This document shows, in pieces, positions 33,830 through 46,089 of a DNA stretch of 64,000 nucleotides. The notes under the pieces were generated by a model. It saw only the letters and a program-made list of their open reading frames with translations, had not been told where the DNA came from and searched no databases. The number at the start of each line of letters is the position of its first letter. Within the stretch, counting starts at the first letter, position 1. Source of the DNA: Pisaster brevispinus (Eukaryota > Echinodermata > Asteroidea > Forcipulatida > Asteriidae). Position numbers and translations under genes: made by a program. The stretch spans positions 6,163,001 to 6,227,000 of the forward strand of contig JAMKCF010000014.1 of NCBI GenBank assembly GCA_023634235.1, given 5' to 3'.

Positions 33830-36800
33830 CTCCGGTCGCATCCCTCTAAAGTTAGTTTTGGATCTAAAAAATGTTTTGCTTGAGCGCAAGCAAGTTCAAA
33901 ATGTGCACACGCTTTTTAAATCGAACAGACTTTTTAACCCTGACAGATGTTGGGGCTTCAAAGAGAGACAACAAATGCGCTATCACAGTTAAGAGTTAGT
34001 ATTAATTATTTACGCATTACCGGTATATTTCATGTTATGATTTACATTAAAAGTTGATTTGTTACTTGTGCCAACTAAGTCATATTTATGAGGGATAATA
34101 AGTGATATTTATGACTACAATGTAGGTCATAGTTATAAGATATACCAAAGTTATGACTTGTCATAATAAGTTATGAAATACCCGTCATTATTATGACGTG
34201 TACTGAAGTCATAATTATGAAATGTAGGTGATAATTATATTATTACCTTCAATTAAAAAATTCTCTTTCTCACTGTCCATTTAAAAGCACATGCATAGAA
34301 AACAAACGACAAACAAAGCAAAACAAAACAAAAACACAGTTTTCGCTCAATGCACTAAATAAATGAAACAATGTTTGTATAGTGTTTATAGGTCTACTAA
34401 AGTAATATAAAGTCATGTCCAGGCTATAACTCAAGTGCAACTTTTTTAATACTACACTTATTCATTGGGATCATCTTTGACGATTTGTCTCGTATCTCAA
34501 ATGATAGTTACCTCTGAAGGAAAAGAGATACTTTTTTATTTAAATCAACCTTCAATACCACCACAATGACGAAAACAAATTGGGAAATTTCAAGTTGATG
34601 AGCTTCATTGTTGGAAGAGTCTTATAATTTTAGTTAGTCTTTTTTTACAGGTTATTGCGATGGTCCCGGTGAAAAATTCAAGATTATTATTAAGACGAAA
34701 ACGAATGCGTGTTGTTTTTGGTTTAAATTGTCAAATATTTGTGTGTGTGTCAAATTGTTGTTCTTCAAAATACAAGCCACAAACAAATTACCAATATATT
34801 GTTTTTGTAATTCGGCGGTAGTATGCAATAGGGGTAGATATAGAACTATTCGTGGATTCTAGAATTCAATGCATGTTTGTACAACAACAGTTACTGTGGG
34901 AAATTTGTGAGCAAAATAATCATGGAGATGTAGTTCATTCTGTAATGGACATAATCATTATCACGTCTAAGTTGTTATAAAAGCCTTGATCAAAACTATT
35001 GGAGAACGTTGTGATGCCACGCGTATTATTTTGCGCACATTACTTTTTTGTTTTGTTCATTATTAGTTTTTGGTTCCTTTTACCAGATTGGGGATGGAAA
35101 TACAACTTCAGTAATGACAAATCGAGGAAAGCCCAAAACCCCTTCAACCGTGATATAACTAACTTAATATTATTACACTTTTCTGCATTTTGAGACGACT
35201 TGGAGTTTAAAAACGTATACAAGTTTTCATCCACACTGTCATGATTAATAAAGCCATGGATCGGTAAGAATGTAAAAACGGACGCGTGTGATTTCAATTA
35301 AATTGCTTCCCTAACTGTTGCAAAAAGCTTTCAGTCACGAACACTCAAAACAATGTTGACAGGAACTTTGATTAATTCACCATCATAGGGCCTATACCTA
35401 TCTATCGTCGGAAATAATTGAAAACTCTATGTACGAGATATAAACAACGGCTACCACCGGAAGATTCTTGCAATTTGCGTGAAAAAATAAATAAGTGTGC
35501 TGGGCGTTTATGCAAGATCCCTCGCCCTTCCAACAATTAGTTGACTTTATTCGAGCTATATAAAACAACCAAAACATGGGGTTCAATTAGCTGAAAATTT
35601 GTATTGGCAATTGTCATTTTTAACTTTGTCAAAAGTTATCTACCTCCCTCCACCGTTGACATTTATCTTCGCCCAAGAATCTTAACTCTAGAAATATGAA
35701 ATGAAGAAAACACATAAAGCAGTTGAAAATAAATCAGAAGAAAATTTTACTGCATTTGGTGCATCTGTTTGCACAATCTTTATTTCTTCAATGATTGGCA
35801 AGTACTGTCCTATTCCATTGTTGTATAACAAACAATACATTGAACAAAGGTTTTGAATGATGCAAAGCAACAATCCCTCTTCAGACTTGTGGTTGTTGTA
35901 ACTTTAGTTACTCTTTCTGTAATGTGGGAATTTGATGAGAGTTATAAAACTATACTATATTTAAGATATATCTTTGATGGCGAGTTGTTTTATTTGTTAC
36001 AAGTAAATTACAAAATTGAATGTGGTACTAATCTCCCTGATGCAATATTTCCATCTAAAGTTTTTTCAAATATTCAAAGTACTTTACATCATAAACGTAT
36101 GGAACTTAACCTAAATTGAGAGGAAATGTGAGCACTTGTACATTCCGTCTTGACAATGATACATAACAATACAACATTGTACATGTCCAAATTGTTGGAA
36201 AAATTGCCCTTTGGATTTATGATGGTTCATGTAAATGATACAACAGAGACTGCTTGTATCTTTAAAAACAACATTACTTCTATAATTTGTTTTCAACAAA
36301 TAGAAACGACAATGCCACCCAAAATTGTCTTGAGCCATATATACATATGTAAAAGCTAAATTTTGATGTGTTGGGGATGAATTCATCTGCTCTGCAACTT
36401 GGCTACTTATGGCCTTGTATCTCGAACACCCAGCTGTTTGCATCCATTGGAACAGTCTGATGAAAGAATACAATACAGAAATACACACTTAGTTGAAATC
36501 AATCAAATCATCTAGAAAATGTTTATAAGTGGATATGGCAAATTATTATTTAGTTTTAGGGCAATCTAACACAAGTATATCAGAAGAACTACACATTCAT
36601 TTCCCATAGATTTAATTCACTAAAGACAAAATAACTGTTAGAAAAATGATTTTCGGTATTTCAAAGTGTACTTGCTTCAAAGTTGATTGTTGCAATTTTC
36701 TTGTTAAGCTGTTTTATGGTACGAATCAACTTGTTCATGAATGTACAGTTGCATGTCTTATTTTTTTCCATCAGATTTTAAATTGAATTTGTATTGGAAA

Positions 36801-37405
36801 CTGAATTTAGGCAAGTACTTACCATGGGTACAATTATCTGAAAATACTCCAGTCAGTCATTCTCCCATAATGTTTACAACCCTTCCTTCAACTGTGCTAA
36901 TTTTCCTTCTGAAAAAGTTGACAGCCCAAGCATCTCACGAAAGATAGAACACATCATCAAGCCCTTCCTCAGATTCAACCAGGTCAGTTACTAAAGGACA
37001 TTGTGAACAAAAACAAATGGAACAACAGTTAATACATTAATAACAACTACAACAGGGGTATCATAGGTGTGCTTCATCTAGATATTTGAAGGATCAGACC
37101 TGACACTGTCACTGTTGATCAATGTGTTGTTGCCACTGAAATAATTAAGACAAGAGAATAAGCAATACTCTTCATTTTCTACACCTTAATCCCATTCTAA
37201 AAGCATTGCACTGTCACCCTGTTCTACAAGCATTGTCTATAACATTCTTCTTCTCATTTTCCCTTGTATAAAAAACCCAAACTAGCTTTGCTAGTAAATT
37301 TTATTGTGACCTTTCACATCTTTCCCCAGTAGTTATTCGTCACTCCAGTACACTAGCTTATTAAATGTGTTGTTTTCTTGTAACCTCTGAGGACTCTGAG
37401 AAGCC
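33830..37405. other. Gene-free stretch
   Basis: No recognisable gene or RNA was found. 34075-34240 is rich in imperfect GTCATAATTATGA-type palindromes. Open frames around 35850-36360 (both strands) show no known motif and no splice context. A good minus-strand splice donor GTAAGTACT exists near 36824, but the DNA before it has no open frame. Confidence 0.4.
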
Positions 37406-38234
37406 TTGTGTACGGTTGTAGTTTCCCATAGAGTTGTGTATGGTTGTAGTTTCCCATTGAGTTGTGCATGGTTGTAGTTTCCAATTGAGTTGTGCAGGTT
37501 GTAGTTTCCCATTGAGTTGTGCATGGTTGTAGTTTCCCATTAAGTTGTGCATGGTTGTAGTTTCCCATTGAGTTGTGCATGGTTGTAGTTTCTTATTGAG
37601 TTGTGCATGGTTGTAGTTTCCCATTAAGTTGTGCATGGTTGTAGTTTCCCAATGAGTTGTGCATGGTTGTAGTTTCCCATTGAGTTGTGTATGGTTGTAT
37701 TGTAGTTTCCCGTTGACTTGTGCATGGTTGTAGTTTCCCATTGACTTGTGCATGGTTGTAGTTTCCCATTGAGTTGTGTATGGTTGTAGTTTCCCATTGA
37801 GTTGTGTGTGGTTGTAGTTTCCCATTGAGTTGTGCATGGTTGTAGTTTCCCATTAAGTTGTGCATGGTTGTAGTTTCCCATTAAGTTGTGCATGGTTGTA
37901 GTTTCCCAATGAGTTGTGCATGGTTGTAGTTTCCCATTGAGTTGTGCATGGTTGTAGTTTCCCATTGAGTTGTGCATGGTTGTAGTTTCCCAATGAGTTG
38001 TGCATGGTTGTAGTTTCCCATTGAGTTGTGCATGGTTGTAGTTTTTTATTGAGTTGTGCATGGTTGTAGTTTCCCATTGAGTTGTGCATGGTTGTAGTTT
38101 CCCATTGAGTTGTGCATGGTTGTAGTTTCACATTGAGTTGTGCATGGTTGTAGTTTCCCATTGAGTTGTGCATGGTTGTAGTTTCCCAATGAGTTGTGCA
38201 TGGTTGTAGTTTCCCATTGTGTTGTGTACGGTTG
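37406..38234. repeat. 28-bp minisatellite, about 30 copies
   Basis: The unit is GTTGTAGTTTCCCATT followed by GAGTTGTGCATG. Because 28 is not a multiple of 3, three units form an 84-base cycle, and all three minus-strand frames read the same 28-residue repeat. This produces several overlapping open frames that are artefacts. One stray unit (GTGCATGGTTGTAGT) occurs at about 38809-38823. Confidence 0.95.
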
Positions 38235-38384
38235 ATCTAAAACTAAAAGTATTTCAGCACCAATATTTAAATTAATTACTATTTCTTTGAAAATAACTAT
38301 CACTAACGTACCTCGGTAATTCGCTGACTGAGACCATGAAGGTAGAATTACTAACTACTGGACCTCCATGCTGAGACCACCTCC

Positions 38385-38455
38385 TAGCCCCACTTGTGTG
38401 GCCAAGGATTCAGGTTTCCTGTCCCTTGGCCACACAAGCATGACAAGTGGGGCTA
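38385..38455. repeat. Hairpin between direct repeats
   Basis: TAGCCCCACTTG-TGTGGCCAAGG pairs with CCTTGGCCACACAAGCA and CAAGTGGGGCTA. The direct repeat CTCCATGCTGAGAC flanks it (38364-38377 and 38461-38474). A related copy of the inner hairpin lies inverted at 42281-42331, next to another MITE, so this is a small mobile hairpin family. Confidence 0.65.
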
Positions 38456-38879
38456 ACCACCTCCATGCTGAGACTGAGACCGAGAGTGAAGTTAAACTTG
38501 GTGTTTTCTTTTGTCACGGTCGCCTCTCTCTCTCTAGCCCGGCGATTTTTAAATCCACAGCAGTGAGACGTACATACCGTGTTCACGTCGTCCGCACACA
38601 CAGGGGTATGGGGCCGTGACTATTATTTAAATATATTAATATTCAGTATTCTCATAATGTCATTAATATTCATGAGCTCATAACAACTGAAGAACAAACG
38701 ACACGGAAAAGAGACTAACCAAACCGCGGCAGCGCGCTGGTACCAACAGCACATATACCGTTTACAAATAAGAAGAGAAGCAGGGAACCAGTGGCAGTTA
38801 CCGTAGGACGTGCATGGTTGTAGTATGTGGTTTACCTTCATATGTCTGTTTGGTTATATATCTCGTTAAAGGTGTTGTG

Positions 38880-39030
38880 TTCAGACAACTCGTCCGTTTG
38901 ACAACTCGACAGTCTGACAATTCGACGGGTCAGACAACTCGTCCGGTCGGACAGCTCGACAGTTTTACAACTCGTCAATAGTGAGACATCTCGACCGGAG
39001 CGTCAAGACAAGTCGACAGATGAAGTCGAC
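38880..39030. repeat. Degenerate GACAACTCGWC short tandem repeat
   Basis: GACAACTCGTC, GACAACTCGAC, GACAATTCGAC, GACAGCTCGAC and similar words recur roughly every 13-25 bases. No coding value is seen. Confidence 0.7.
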
Positions 39031-40037
39031 GGGTGGCGATTTTTTTCCCAGCGCGGTAAAGGCCAATATTTGCATACCTCGCTCCCATTGGCTTGGGTAT
39101 GTCACGTGTGTATGCATTTGCTTCTTTACACGTTGTAGAGGGGGAAAGAACAGCTGCATATAATCGCTCATCACATACCACTTTTCGTCAGCCCTGACTA
39201 TTCGCAAGCTCAGTTTGCTACACTCTCTCAGAAAAAAAAGGTATATTGTTCGAGTCAATAAATTAATTGATTTGTCGGTTGGTTATGCATTGGGTGTAAA
39301 TTTTATTAAAGGGTCTGTAATTATGCATCGCATCGCAAAAGTCTCAGTTGCTCTTAAAGAAGTTCAACCAACCCAAACAGTTTAAAGAGATAAATTTTAA
39401 TACCAAAAATAGTCTATTAACCACAAAATGTCAAAGTTGTCAAAAGTTTTATGGACTTTTTGAAGCAACTGGCACTAAATCCACGTACATGTACATGTAC
39501 ATACGTTGCATTGCAGTACTGACTACTGTACTACCATGACTACACAGCTAATGCACATGTATGCTACATAGCTATACACTACTTCTGTATAGCTTCCCCT
39601 TGTCGAAACTAAGTATTCAATTGATTGGCTTTAGTTTTGAATCATATTCATAAACCTTACTTATCCTTCTCTTCAAAGAAGGACAGTCATCTACAGTGAG
39701 ACGTGTGCACTCACAGTCACAGTCCATGGTCGCAGTATTGTTTTACGAACTTATGGATGGATGTGCATGTATACACAAGAGCAAAAGCAAAGACATGTAG
39801 ACAAAACTTTTTGCCAGTGTGTGTACGTGATGTACTGTACATGACTTGTATGCTATGCTATCACACCGCCGAGAGAGATCAGACACGTCGATCGTGTACG
39901 CGTACACAACACACGCGCGTCGTCGTAAGGCCTGCTTGTTTTCAATGAATAGTTCATCAGCAAGTCCCAGCCAATGGGAGCGAGGTATGCAAATCTTGGC
40001 CTTTACCGCGCTAGGACAAAAAAAATTGCCACCGAAC
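39027..40037. repeat. Inverted repeat pair (~70 bp arms) with octamer and CCAAT motifs
   Basis: The arms are 39027-39097 and 39967-40037. Each holds GCGCGGTAAAGGCCAA, the octamer ATTTGCAT (39068-39075) or its complement ATGCAAAT (39987-39994), TACCTCGCTCCCATTGG and a CCAAT box. The arms face each other over about 0.87 kb without a gene. They may be ends of a non-autonomous element or paired promoter-like modules. Confidence 0.55.
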
Positions 40038-40081
40038 TTGCTCCTAGCTGACGTCAGCCTCGCTACCATGGGCAGCGCGCC

Positions 40082-40303
40082 GTATCGATACTAGACTTGG
40101 TTCCAAGTCTGCAATCGTGGCTTTTACTCTACCCGATACCAATACATTATTCCCTGAAATAGCGCCCTCTTGTAGATTAACCTCCGTCATTAGCCTACGA
40201 TGCGAGTTGGGGCGCGTGATAGCTAATCTGTGGGGGCGTTTTTCGTGGCTGATGCAGAGGAATAACTGCGATCTCAGACTTGAAATCAAGTCTATATCGA
40301 TAC
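40082..40303. mobile_element. 222-bp MITE with internally palindromic ends
   Basis: The left end is GTATCGATACTAGACTTGG and the inverted right end is GTATCGATATAGACTTGA. Each continues into its own palindrome, AGACTTGG-tt-CCAAGTCT or AGACTTGA-aa-TCAAGTCT. No coding sequence was seen. Confidence 0.55.
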
Positions 40304-40453
40304 CTCCCGTTGCTAAACCCTGGGAGGGAAACACTGAAAATCAATGCTGGATCATGGCTAACCAAAATGTACTGCTTTGCGTGCACGCTTGTTGAAAACA
40401 TTCGAGCGCTTGTAGTACGCTTGTAGGACGCTTGTCTGGCGTTGGGCGCCGCC

Positions 40454-41297
40454 TGTTGGGCGCAATCTTTGAAGATGGCCTTTTTTTAATTCGCGCAACC
40501 CAATTATGAAATTTGCGCGCGTACAATTTTTGATCTTAAGTTTGCCGCACACAAATACAAATTGCGCAGTGAGACACGAAACTGACACTATAATGTTCTT
40601 AAAATAATTGACGCAAATTATTCCCTTTGCGGTTTTCAAAGTTTGCGTCTGAGCTACCCTGCCCAAAAAGTTTAAAATCATATAGGGGTGCACCCCACAT
40701 AAATAAGGAGAACATAGTCTTTGTTCTTGACATATTTGAGAGCCAAGTAAACGGGACCATCTGTGAAAATTTGCCCACTGAGTGGATTGTGACCATGGCG
40801 GGGTTGACCTCCAACTGGAGGTATTTTGGATGACCACATAGGCCCTGAAATAATTTGTCCATTTGCCGAGTTATTTAAGGAAACGTTTCAAGATTGATGC
40901 TCAGATGTTTGGAAAATTACATCAGTGTTAGTTGCGATGATCGTAACCACGTCGGTGTGTCGGGTGTATTTTTATTTGGAAGGATCTCGATGGGCCTTTC
41001 TCAATCAAACAAGTTGAGCAGAGGAGAACAGTTCAAGAGTCAATGAACTTCCACTTTACAGTTAAAAGCTCTGAGACTTTTAAGTAATTTATTTGTTTAT
41101 CTATTTCTTTAAAAAGCATTTTGCACTGTATGCTAATGGAATTTTATTTAGTGGGGTGCCACCCACTGATCTCTATTGAGCTGATAGTGATTGAGATATA
41201 GAGAGACTCAGTGGGCGCACCCTGCAATGAAACAAAGTTTGCGCAAGCACACCGCACGACTTTTAAAAGGACCACTTCAAAGATTGCGCCCAACAAT
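40454..41297. repeat. Inverted pair of GTTGGGCGCAATCTTTGAAG
   Basis: The 20-bp word occurs near 40456 and inverted near 41276. Between them are CCCACTGA-TCTCTAT and ATAGAGA-TCAGTGGG arms (41151-41216) and several GCGCAA words. It is probably a decayed non-autonomous element; no gene is supported. Confidence 0.45.
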
Positions 41298-41528
41298 CCC
41301 AAATAGACGACGCGTGTTCAACAATCATCACCGTTGTTGGTGTAGGTAAGAACATGAACGAAGGATTGTTGTGTGTTTTCGCCAACTGCCCCTTCTTTAT
41401 TACTTATCATAAGTTTTAATTCTGTACATGAGGGACTCCTGTATATTTTGAGTGTATAAAGAAAATTATAAGCGAACCAAATGTTGGTGAACGGTATCCA
41501 TGGCATGGAGCTACATCTATTAATATTA

Positions 41529-41557
41529 TGCTATTGCTAGTGTCACTAGCAATAGCA
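41529..41557. repeat. Perfect 14-bp-arm palindrome
   Basis: TGCTATTGCTAGTG, one T, then its exact reverse complement. Confidence 0.88.
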
Positions 41558-41609
41558 TTAGCAAAGTAGCACTAGAGCAGCAACACAAGCACTGTTCCTC
41601 CCTCTAGCC

Positions 41610-42278
41610 CTGTTCCGTCCCAACTTGACAATTGTCCCAACTATATAGTTGGGACTGGTCCCAACTTGAGTGTTAAAGTTGGAACGTCCAAACTATAGTT
41701 GGGATCGCAGTAAACACAAAGCACCCCCATGAATAAACTAGTAAAAACATGCAAAGTTTAGTATCATCATCATTCATATATAGTCAGTAAATGAATATTT
41801 TAAGACCACTTTCCCTTGAGAATATTTTAGATAAATTCGAATTTTGGTTTTCCGAGAGAAGGGAAACTAAATGCGTAGGCCTACTTTGAGACTGAAAGCG
41901 TCACCGGCCGGCATGAGCATGAGGCCGCTGTCAGAACCATCTATGAAAAACACAATTCACACCGAGTTAGCGGTCCATAATGAGCGATGTAATGCTATCA
42001 TTCCAAACCTCGTCCTGGGCACCGGCTCGCGACCGGCTCTAACTAGCTCCATCATCAGTTTTGACATGAATTTGTACAGAGCCGAGACCCGGGTTTGAAA
42101 TAAAGAATCTTGTTAATTAATGCCGATCGCATCAGCTTGTGCGTAATCCACGCACGATCGATCACGGTGTCCTATCTATGGGCGATCCCAACTATAGTTG
42201 GGACGCCCCAACTTTAACACTCAAGTTGGGACCAGTCCCAACTATAGCTGGGGCAATTGTCAAGTTGGGACGGAACAG
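41610..42278. mobile_element. 669-bp MITE with ~95-bp inverted ends
   Basis: Both ends begin CTGTTCCGTCCCAACTTGAC inward and stay similar for about 95 bp, with several AACTATAGTTGGGA palindromes. GCC flanks both sides (41607-41609, 42279-42281), a possible 3-bp target duplication. The middle (41720-42160) has no recognisable gene. Confidence 0.68.
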
Positions 42279-42539
42279 GCCCACTTGTGTTGTGTGGCCA
42301 AGGGACAGGAAACCTGAATCCTTGGCCACACGTTAGGACCCATATTTTCGTCAGCCCACCGATTAAAAAATAGAGGCGCATTCCCTAAGGGCGGCTCGGC
42401 GGTTTAAACCACCTCAATGTGTTCATCTACCTCTTAGCTTGACCTGGGTGTTTTGGGTGATTAAATAAATAAAAATTTTAAAAGATATTTCAATTCAAAA
42501 ATTTCAACTTCCTCCGACTTATTTTTCGCGACATGTACT

Positions 42540-42620
42540 GAGCGCGGCCATTTTGGATTGATTCTAATCGTGCCAATCAATTCATGACGTCACCGGCAAA
42601 CCGGGTTGTGGGCGGAGCGA
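42540..42620. promoter_or_regulatory. Promoter-like cluster: YY1-, CRE- and GC-box-like motifs
   Basis: GCGGCCATTTTGG (YY1-like), GCCAATCA, ATGACGTCACC (CRE) and GGGCGGAGC (GC box) lie within 80 bp. No host gene start was recognised on either side, and the nearby GC-rich part also forms an imperfect inverted repeat (about 42592-42690). Its function is not established. Confidence 0.3.
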
Positions 42621-43062
42621 GGATGCGAACATTGCAATGGTTGCTTTATGTATCCGCTCTGCCCACAGCCCGGCCGGCCGGTTTACCAAATGTTGTTTAG
42701 CTCACTGAAATGCATTCTTAATGTTCAATTATAACTGGACACATGTCAATGTTCCTGATCAGACAATCATCTGCAACTGGCATAGAGTTATAAAAGGCGA
42801 GACTCCCTATACATGTAGTCCACATAAATGCATATAAAGACTTATGACTACCTAGAAGTTTGATCTGTCACTGAAACAGCTGGTTATGTCTATTCTTCTG
42901 AAGATTCATCCAGTCAATCTTCTTCTTCTTCCGTAAAAGTACAGTCCACCATCTGGTGTATTACGTACTGTGCTTGTTGTGTGCATGCGAGGGTGTGGAC
43001 ATATACAGTGCAGGTGGGTGAACAGTGAACGTAGAGTGCGGCTAAAAATAGCTCAGGCTGAC

Positions 43063-46000
43063 CTAGCGGAGCTGGACTGACTGCACACCCTGCTTAAAAC
43101 TAGCAAGAGTTGTGCAGTTGATCAGGTCTTCCGGGAGATTGTTCCATATCCTAATGCTATTGGGAAAGAATGACTGTTGGTAGACCCCTGTCCTGGTGAG
43201 TGGTATCATGTATTTGTAAGAATGACCCCTCAGAGAAATGGTGCATGGTGCCAGAAATGTGTGTGGGACGTCAACCAGGTTGTTCACAATCCTGTACATC
43301 ATACATGTAACTGCCTTGGCCTGTGCACGCCGTTCTTGAAGTGTGGTCCACTGAAGTTGGCTGATCATGGCAGTTACACTACTTGTTGTTCTGTAGTCTC
43401 CAAGCACAAAGCGTGCATAGCGTCGCTGCACCATTTCTAACTTTTGGGTGTAGCTAGCTGTCTGGGGGTCCCATATGATGCTGGAGTACTCTACAATAGG
43501 GCGCACTAGGGTCTTGTAGCACAGCTCCTTTGTTTTCCTGGGACACTGATGTATGTTGCGCTGCAGAAAAGCCCTTATGGAATTTGCTTTGTTGGTGATG
43601 CTGTTGATGTGATTATTCCAGCTTAGGGTTTTGTGAATGTTAACCCCAAGATATTTTGCAGAGTCGACTTCTTCCAGAGTGTGGTTGTGAATTGTGTAAG
43701 TTTGCTTGATGAACTTCCTTTTGTTGGTGACATGGATAACCTGGCACTTCTTTGGGTGGCACTCCATTTTCCAGTCACTCTCCCATTGCTGTAGGTGGTC
43801 TAGGTCCTGCTGCAGTATAGATGCATCTTCCTCTGTCTTGATGTTACGATACAGGATACAGTCATCTGCAAATAATCTGGCTGTTGTGCCCTGTGAGATG
43901 CAGTCAGGAAGGTCATTTATAAACAGCAGGAACAGTAATGGTCCAAGAACACTTCCTTGTGGCACTCCAGATAGGACTGGTGCAGGGATTGAAGTAGCTC
44001 CATCTAAGGTGACTTGTTGAGTGCGGTTTACTAGGAAATTGCTGACCCACTGACTTATGTTGCCATCAATTCCATAGTAATTGAGCTTGTGTAGCAACCT
44101 TTGATGCGGCACCTTGTCAAAGGCTTTTGAAAAATCTAATAAGATGACATCTATTTGGCCTTTGGCATCAATGGAACTAGCAAGATCTTGGATGGTCAAC
44201 AGTAGTTGTGTTTCACATGAGCGCCGTTTCCTAAATCCAAACTGAGCATTGGTGAGAATGTGGTTTCTGTCGCAGTGGTTCAGGATCTGGCTGCATAACA
44301 CATGCTCCAGCATCTTACAGGTTATGGAAGTCAGTGACACAGGTCTGTAGTTCTCTGGCTTATTTCTCTCTCCCTTTTTGAAGATGGGGGTGACGTTGGC
44401 TTCCTTCCATTCCTCCGGTAAGACACCTTGATCGATAGAAGCTTGGAAGAATAAAGCAAGAACTGGAGCAAGTTCATTTGACAACTCCTTCAATACCCTG
44501 GATGGTATACCATCTGGACCAGCTGCTTTATGGATGTTAAGACCATCAAGTAACTTTTTAACTCCTTCGGATGACACAGTAAAAGAACCCATGGAGGGAA
44601 ATGGACTTGGACCTTTGTTTTTGATGGTTGCCTTGTCCTCGTCCTTGTTGAAAACTGAGGAGAACTGTTCATTCAGTATATTTGCTTTTGTGGAACTGTC
44701 CGAATACGTCACTCCATTTCTTGCCTTAAGCGGAGAGACACCAGAATTGTCACATTTTTTGCTTTTGATGAAACCCCAGAATTGTTTGGGGTTAGTTGTC
44801 GACTCAGGGCTGATGATGTTGTTGAGGCACTCACTGTACGCATGTTTACAGGCAGACCTTGTAGCCTTCTTTAAGTGTTGGTAGCGCTGGAAATCCTTTG
44901 GCTTTTTGGTCTTCCTGGCTTTGGTAAAACTCCGCTTTTTACGTCGGGTTAAACATCGCAGTAAGGTTGTGATCCAGGGTTGATTGAACCTTGTTGATGA
45001 CATTTTAGAAGGAACACCGTTATCCAGGATGGTAAGCAATGCTGACTTGATGTCAAACCACATCTGGGAAATTGGACTGGTAACAACGTACTTATCAACA
45101 AATTCTTTCTGGAACTTGCAGCATTCCTCCTTCATGCTCTCCGTACTGGCTCTTTTCCATAGATGAATTTTACGCTTCACTGGCTTGCACCTTTGGGGTG
45201 TGATACCCGAATCAGTGAAAACAATTTCATGATCTCCAATTGCTGGTAGGGGAGTACACTTAATCACCAAGGAAGGACGGTTAGTGAGAAACAAGTCCAA
45301 TGTGTTTTCACCTCTAGTTGGAAAGGTGACCATCTGTTGTAAGCCACAGTTTTGAAGAAATTCAAGGAAGCGCTCATTCAACTATTTGGGATATTGTCTG
45401 CCATCAATTGTCGAGCTCTCTCAATTGATATCAGGAAGATTCAGATCTCCAGCGAACCACAGCACTGCGTTCTTGAACTTGCGTGCTATTCCTTCAGCAC
45501 ATGAGCACAATGTTTCCATATACTGGACATCATTGTTGGTTGGTCGATACATGCTGCCTATAATGAGGGTCTTGTCTTTGGCCATGGTGAACTTTGCAAA
45601 AACACATTCAGCATTAGAATCAATTTCCACACGGTCGTAGATAAAGTCCTTTTTGATGGCAAGAAGAACTCCACCATAACCGTCATTGCGGTCCTTGCGT
45701 ATGACGTCATAAGCTGAAGGGAATATTTCTGTGTTATGGATACTGCTGTTCAGCCAAGTTTCCATACCAATGATGATGGTAGGATCAGCGGAATCAATCA
45801 AATTGGCTATTTCTTCCTGCTTGTTCTTTGCACTTTGGAAGTTAACAGTTAAAACTCTCATATTGTTTCCAGGCTTATCGCTATGAGTGTGGGATTTATT
45901 TACTGGTGATGAACACGACAATGGAGGTCCAGGACTTAAACTTTCGCTACAGACAGAAGTATCGGTGGTGGCTGAAACGTTACTATCACTATCTAGTGAT

Positions 46001-46089
46001 ATGGGAAAATGAGTTCTCAGTATCAACAACGAATGACTCGAACAAGCTTGTTGAAAAAATTTGGCATGCCACAGTTCACACAGTGCCAA
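43063..46089 (-). pseudogene. LINE endonuclease/reverse transcriptase with two in-frame stops
   Basis: The two long open parts, 46089-45421 and 45381-43063, are in the same frame and are separated only by a TGA (45423-45421, after LNLPDIN) and a TAG (45384-45382). Each could come from a single base change. The endonuclease part shows NFQSAKNKQEEI, IIGMETWLN, GYGGVLLA, IGSMYRPTN and AGDLNLPD, then TLDLFLTNRP and GDHEIV after the stops. The reverse transcriptase (numbered from the TTG codon at 45381) has HKAAGPDGIPSRVLKE (284-299), NYRPVSLTS (344-352), LLDFSKAFDKVPH (414-426, Asp416), GVPQGSVLGPLLF (472-484) and the catalytic FADD (504-507). A thumb and C-terminal region follow to SVQLR. Catalytic residues are present, so it decayed recently. 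Confidence 0.85.

Noticed and set aside
35853..36488. Open frames on both strands of 60-125 codons
   Set aside because: No motif, no splice context and AT-rich composition; likely chance.
36820..36930. Minus-strand exon suggested by a good GTAAGTACT donor
   Set aside because: No frame is open between a plausible acceptor and the donor.
37333..38303. Six overlapping minus-strand open frames with repeats such as MGNYNHAQLNGKLQP
   Set aside because: They are the three frames of a 28-bp minisatellite, with no start context, splice sites or domain.
41871..42336. Open frames of 65-75 codons on the plus strand
   Set aside because: They overlap the MITE interior and its inverted end; no homology is recognised.
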